This document shows positions 14,514 to 14,633 of a stretch of DNA of 14,633 bases, piece after piece. Under the pieces are notes generated by a model, which saw only the letters and a program-made list of their open reading frames with translations, did no database searches and was not told where the DNA came from. Position numbers and translations under genes: made by a program. Within the stretch, counting starts at the first letter, position 1, and the number at the start of each line of letters is the position of its first letter. The stretch is from Prosthecobacter sp. Its GTDB lineage: Bacteria > Verrucomicrobiota > Verrucomicrobiia > Verrucomicrobiales > Verrucomicrobiaceae. The DNA is taken from the NCBI GenBank assembly GCA_025869455.1, contig JAOZVT010000275.1:1-14633 (forward strand), written 5' to 3'.

Positions 14514-14633
14514 AATATAGGATTCGTTTCCTGCTATAGAGCATGGGCTTCCCTCATACGGCAAGTAACAATCCTATCAGAAGGGCATGATGTTGCTCCC
14601 CTCATTTGAGCCAGCCTCCCTTGGAACTGATTT
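14514..14633. other. Upstream region of the ROK gene
   Basis: 120 bp to the window edge. An 8-bp inverted repeat, ATAGGATT (14517-14524) and AATCCTAT (14570-14577), flanks the region just before the ROK start; at this length it may be chance. An AGGA lies 15 bases before the ATG, too far to be a normal ribosome binding site. No convincing promoter pair or gene was found, so the transcription start may lie outside the window. Confidence 0.3.

Noticed and set aside
14514..14564. TTG start adding 17 residues to the ROK kinase
   Set aside because: The ATG at 14513 is available; the extension adds nothing seen in the family and lacks a ribosome binding site.
14517..14577. 8-bp inverted repeat before the ROK gene as an operator
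   Set aside because: Short and widely spaced; the chance of such a pair somewhere in the intergenic DNA is considerable.
1..14633. CRISPR array, tRNA/rRNA genes, insertion sequences or phage genes
   Set aside because: None was found: no regularly spaced repeats, no cloverleaf-like segments, no transposase, integrase or phage proteins among the frames.

Overview
The window looks like chromosomal DNA from a Gram-negative-type bacterium of the Verrucomicrobiota, probably close to Prosthecobacter or Verrucomicrobium. This is inferred from the overall character of the proteins, moderate GC content, an LPS-core heptose gene and the lack of Shine-Dalgarno sites; no rRNA or other marker gene is present to prove it. 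No tRNA, rRNA, insertion sequence, integrase or CRISPR array was seen. There are twelve credible protein genes.

Layout. Bases 1-2781 (+): a membrane-anchored, three-module transglutaminase-like protein, then citrate synthase, closed by a strong, probably bidirectional hairpin terminator. Bases 2869-6139 (-): an unrecognised membrane-anchored protein followed 19-34 bp later by the DEAH-type helicase HrpB, apparently one transcription unit. Bases 6140-6339: a divergent intergenic region whose right half can fold into a nested RNA structure ending ten bases before the next start. Bases 6340-7110 (+): a secreted Pro/Gly-rich protein of unknown function. Bases 7124-8710 (-): an unrecognised 171-aa protein and HldD (ADP-heptose epimerase). 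Bases 8711-8901: an AT-rich island plus a 9-bp perfect hairpin. Bases 8902-9701: a MutT-type Nudix hydrolase and a VOC-fold protein, divergent with only 17 bp between the annotated starts. Bases 9704-14513 (-): a ROK-family sugar kinase, a Ppx/GppA-like protein and polyphosphate kinase 1, in that transcription order.

The most interesting part is the polyphosphate block. PPK1 keeps both active-site histidines and the two phosphate-binding arginines. The Ppx-like gene overlaps ppk by 26 bp and has the length and C-terminal HD-like domain of exopolyphosphatase, but its N-terminal active-site motifs are almost all changed. The upstream ROK kinase lacks the family's His/Cys zinc site and carries a lysine-rich N-terminal tail. 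One reading is a polyphosphate synthesis and sensing unit linked to a sugar kinase that may itself use polyphosphate; this is a hypothesis from context and motif loss.

A second theme is translation. None of the twelve starts has a Shine-Dalgarno sequence at normal spacing, while the one perfect anti-SD match found in the intergenic regions is not placed before any start. Two intergenic regions share an inverted-repeat motif (GAG, 0-3 bases, TTGCGC).
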